In this document: one piece after another, positions 4,234 through 5,767 of the stretch | Numbering within the stretch: the first letter of the stretch is position 1 | Layout: each line of letters opens with the position of its first letter | From: Alphaproteobacteria bacterium | GTDB lineage: Bacteria; Pseudomonadota; Alphaproteobacteria; Rhizobiales; Devosiaceae | Assembly (NCBI GenBank): GCA_024279575.1 | Contig: JAJRRJ010000236.1 | Coordinates: 1-5,767 of the forward strand | Length of the DNA: 5,767 nt | Direction of reading: 5' to 3' | The notes under the pieces: generated by a model | Told to the model about the DNA's origin: nothing | Seen by the model: only the letters and a program-made list of their open reading frames with translations | The model's database searches: none | Made by a program: the position numbers and the translations under genes

Positions 4234-5767
4234 TCAGGTAATGACACTTGGCCCGGTTCGGCCCGTCACCCCGCAAATGTCGATTAATTTCGCTGCAATA
4301 CCAATCAGCGGACCAAGCACTTCCTGCGTATCTCGGCTTAAATCCCCCTCTTTGGGTTCATAGCATTCAAGATATAGGCGAATTGTCGCCCCCACGGTGC
4401 CGGTGCCGCTTAAGCGCACGACAATACGCGATCCATTAGTAAAACCAACTCTTATGCCCTGCCCGGAACTTTTGGAGCCATCAACAGGATCATCATAGGA
4501 AAAATCATCCGCAAAACTTATCTCAAAACCTTCAACAACCTGCCCAGGCAGTTGTACTAACCTGCCCCTGAGGCCCTGAACAAGCTGATGTGCCAACTCA
4601 CTGTCCACTTCCTCATAATCATGCCGCGAATAGTAATTTCGGCCATACCTTTCCCAATGTTCCTGAATAATTTCCTGCACACTTTGCCTGCGAACCGCCA
4701 ATATATTCAGCCACAAAAGTACCGCCCATAACCCATCCTTTTCCCGCACATGCAAAGAGCCGGTACCAGCACTTTCCTCCCCGCAAATACTGATCATCCC
4801 CTTGTCCAAAAGAGTGCCGAAAAACTTCCACCCCGTAGGTGTTTCATACAAATCAACCCCCAGATCACGCGCAACAACATCCGCCGCACAACTGGTGGGC
4901 ATAGAGCGGGCAATCCCCGCAATACCTTTTGCCAAACCCGGTGTGAGATGTGCATTTGCTGCCAAAACTGCCAGCGAGTCCGAGGGAGCGACATACCGGT
5001 TTCGACCAATGATCAAATTTCGATCCCCGTCCCCATCCGAGGCGGCACCAAAGTCAGGAGCATTCGAACTCATCATCAAATCATAAAGCTCTTTGGCATG
5101 CACAAGATTTGGGTCCGGGTGCTTCCCGCCAAAATCCTCTTTTGGAATAAAATTCACAACGCTTCCCGCCGGTGCCCCTATCATCCCCTCAAATATATGG
5201 CGCGCATAGGGGCCAGCAACGGCATGCATGGCATCAAAACACATGGTAAAACCACCGGAAAAAAGTTTTCTGATGGCGTCAAAATCAAACAAAGTCGTCA
5301 TCAGGGCAGCATAATCCGCCACCGGATCAACCACCTCAACTTCCATTTTTCCAAGTTGATAAATGCCAACTTCAGACAGGTCCGGCGCAGGTGCCTGAAC
5401 GATCTGAAATCGATCAATAATATTGGTGCGCGCATAAATGGCTGCGCTCAACGCCTCAGGGGCAGGACCTCCACCAGCGACGTTAAACTTAATCCCGAAA
5501 TCGCCATCCACCCCACCCGGATTGTGACTGGCCGAAAATATCAGACCGCCAAATGCCCCCTTGAGTTGAATAAGATGAGACGCTGCAGGCGTTGAAAGCA
5601 AACCATTTTGCCCCACGATAACTTTCCCAAATCCGTTGGCTGCCGCCATTCTGACTGCCACCTGAATTGCTTCCCGGTTAAAAAACCGCCCATCGCCACC
5701 AAGCACCAGTGCCTTGCCAAAAAACTCCCCCCCAGCATCAAAAATCGACTGAATGTAATTTTCCAGA
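4234..5767 (-). CDS. pgm: Alpha-D-phosphoglucomutase, partial (N-terminus beyond window)
   Basis: Cytoplasmic enzyme interconverting alpha-D-glucose 1-phosphate and glucose 6-phosphate, feeding glycogen and nucleotide-sugar synthesis. About 510 residues are present; the family is about 545 long, so roughly the first 35 are off the right edge. No true start lies inside the window: the frame continues upstream of 5706 with family residues (LENYIQSIFDAGG and GKALVLGGDGR). Going towards the C-terminus, FSASHNPGG carries the catalytic phosphoserine (codon at 5527-5529). SDGDGDRN (codons near 5020-5040) binds magnesium. CGEESAGTGS (near 4750-4780) is the sugar-binding loop. RLSGTGTVGATIRLY (near 4370-4420) is the phosphate-binding domain 4 loop. 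The protein ends GPSVIT, as family members do. In the sugar loop A and L replace the F and D that I recall in many relatives. All catalytic motifs are intact, so it should be active. Confidence 0.97.
   Translation of the reverse strand, partial: LENYIQSIFDAGGEFFGKALVLGGDGRFFNREAIQVAVRMAAANGFGKVIVGQNGLLSTPAASHLIQLKGAFGGLIFSASHNPGGVDGDFGIKFNVAGGGPAPEALSAAIYARTNIIDRFQIVQAPAPDLSEVGIYQLGKMEVEVVDPVADYAALMTTLFDFDAIRKLFSGGFTMCFDAMHAVAGPYARHIFEGMIGAPAGSVVNFIPKEDFGGKHPDPNLVHAKELYDLMMSSNAPDFGAASDGDGDRNLIIGRNRYVAPSDSLAVLAANAHLTPGLAKGIAGIARSMPTSCAADVVARDLGVDLYETPTGWKFFGTLLDKGMISICGEESAGTGSLHVREKDGLWAVLLWLNILAVRRQSVQEIIQEHWERYGRNYYSRHDYEEVDSELAHQLVQGLRGRLVQLPGQVVEGFEISFADDFSYDDPVDGSKSSGQGIRVGFTNGSRIVVRLSGTGTVGATIRLYLECYEPKEGDLSRDTQEVLGPLIGIAAKLIDICGVTGRTGPSVIT

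Noticed and set aside
4750..5595. Long plus-strand open frame of 281 codons opposite pgm
   Set aside because: It is antisense to a highly conserved enzyme with all motifs intact, and its product is a basic, low-logic sequence with many R, H and K and no recognisable domain. It is best explained as a shadow of pgm codon usage.
5727..5733. Run of seven C in pgm as a possible frameshift or phase-variation site
   Set aside because: The frame matches phosphoglucomutase on both sides of the run, so no frameshift is present, and the gene is not of a type known to phase vary.

Overview
The window looks like ordinary chromosome from a Gram-negative bacterium, most likely an alphaproteobacterium of moderate GC (about half, by eye). 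That assignment rests on the character of the alanine dehydrogenase and alpha-D-phosphoglucomutase proteins, the adjacent lrp/ald pair and the split PAS/receptor energy-taxis pair. It is an inference from sequence flavour, because no rRNA or other marker is present. I see no IS element, phage gene, CRISPR array, tRNA or other sign of recent transfer.

Layout. (1) 1-1312, minus strand: a two-gene chemosensory unit. A soluble Aer-like PAS protein (803-1312) overlaps by 26 bp the start of a methyl-accepting chemotaxis receptor (1-828) that runs off the left edge. The receptor has a membrane hairpin, HAMP-type helices and the start of the methylation/signalling region, but no periplasmic sensor. 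Together they resemble an Aer energy-taxis receptor split into two polypeptides, as in the Campylobacter CetA/CetB system. (2) 1410-3195: an Lrp/AsnC regulator (minus, 1420-1881) divergent from alanine dehydrogenase ald (plus, 2007-3143). They share a 125-bp intergenic region that holds plausible operators and promoters. Each gene ends in an intrinsic terminator, clear for ald and weaker for the regulator. (3) 3293-4214, plus strand: a small unrecognised soluble protein with one TPR-like helix pair, then a four-helix membrane protein resembling DUF3995. (4) 4234 to the right edge, minus strand: phosphoglucomutase pgm lacking only its N-terminus, converging tail-to-tail with the DUF3995 gene across 19 bp.

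How the genes work together. The regulator probably senses L-alanine or a related amino acid and controls ald, which converts alanine to pyruvate, ammonia and NADH. A sequence resembling the site in the regulator's own promoter recurs upstream of the PAS gene, which hints that the same regulator might also touch the energy-taxis genes. Pgm interconverts glucose-1-phosphate and glucose-6-phosphate and has no obvious link to the rest. I did not find a convincing undescribed system. The most notable points are the split Aer-like receptor, the altered flavin-loop motif of its PAS subunit, and the repeated promoter motif.
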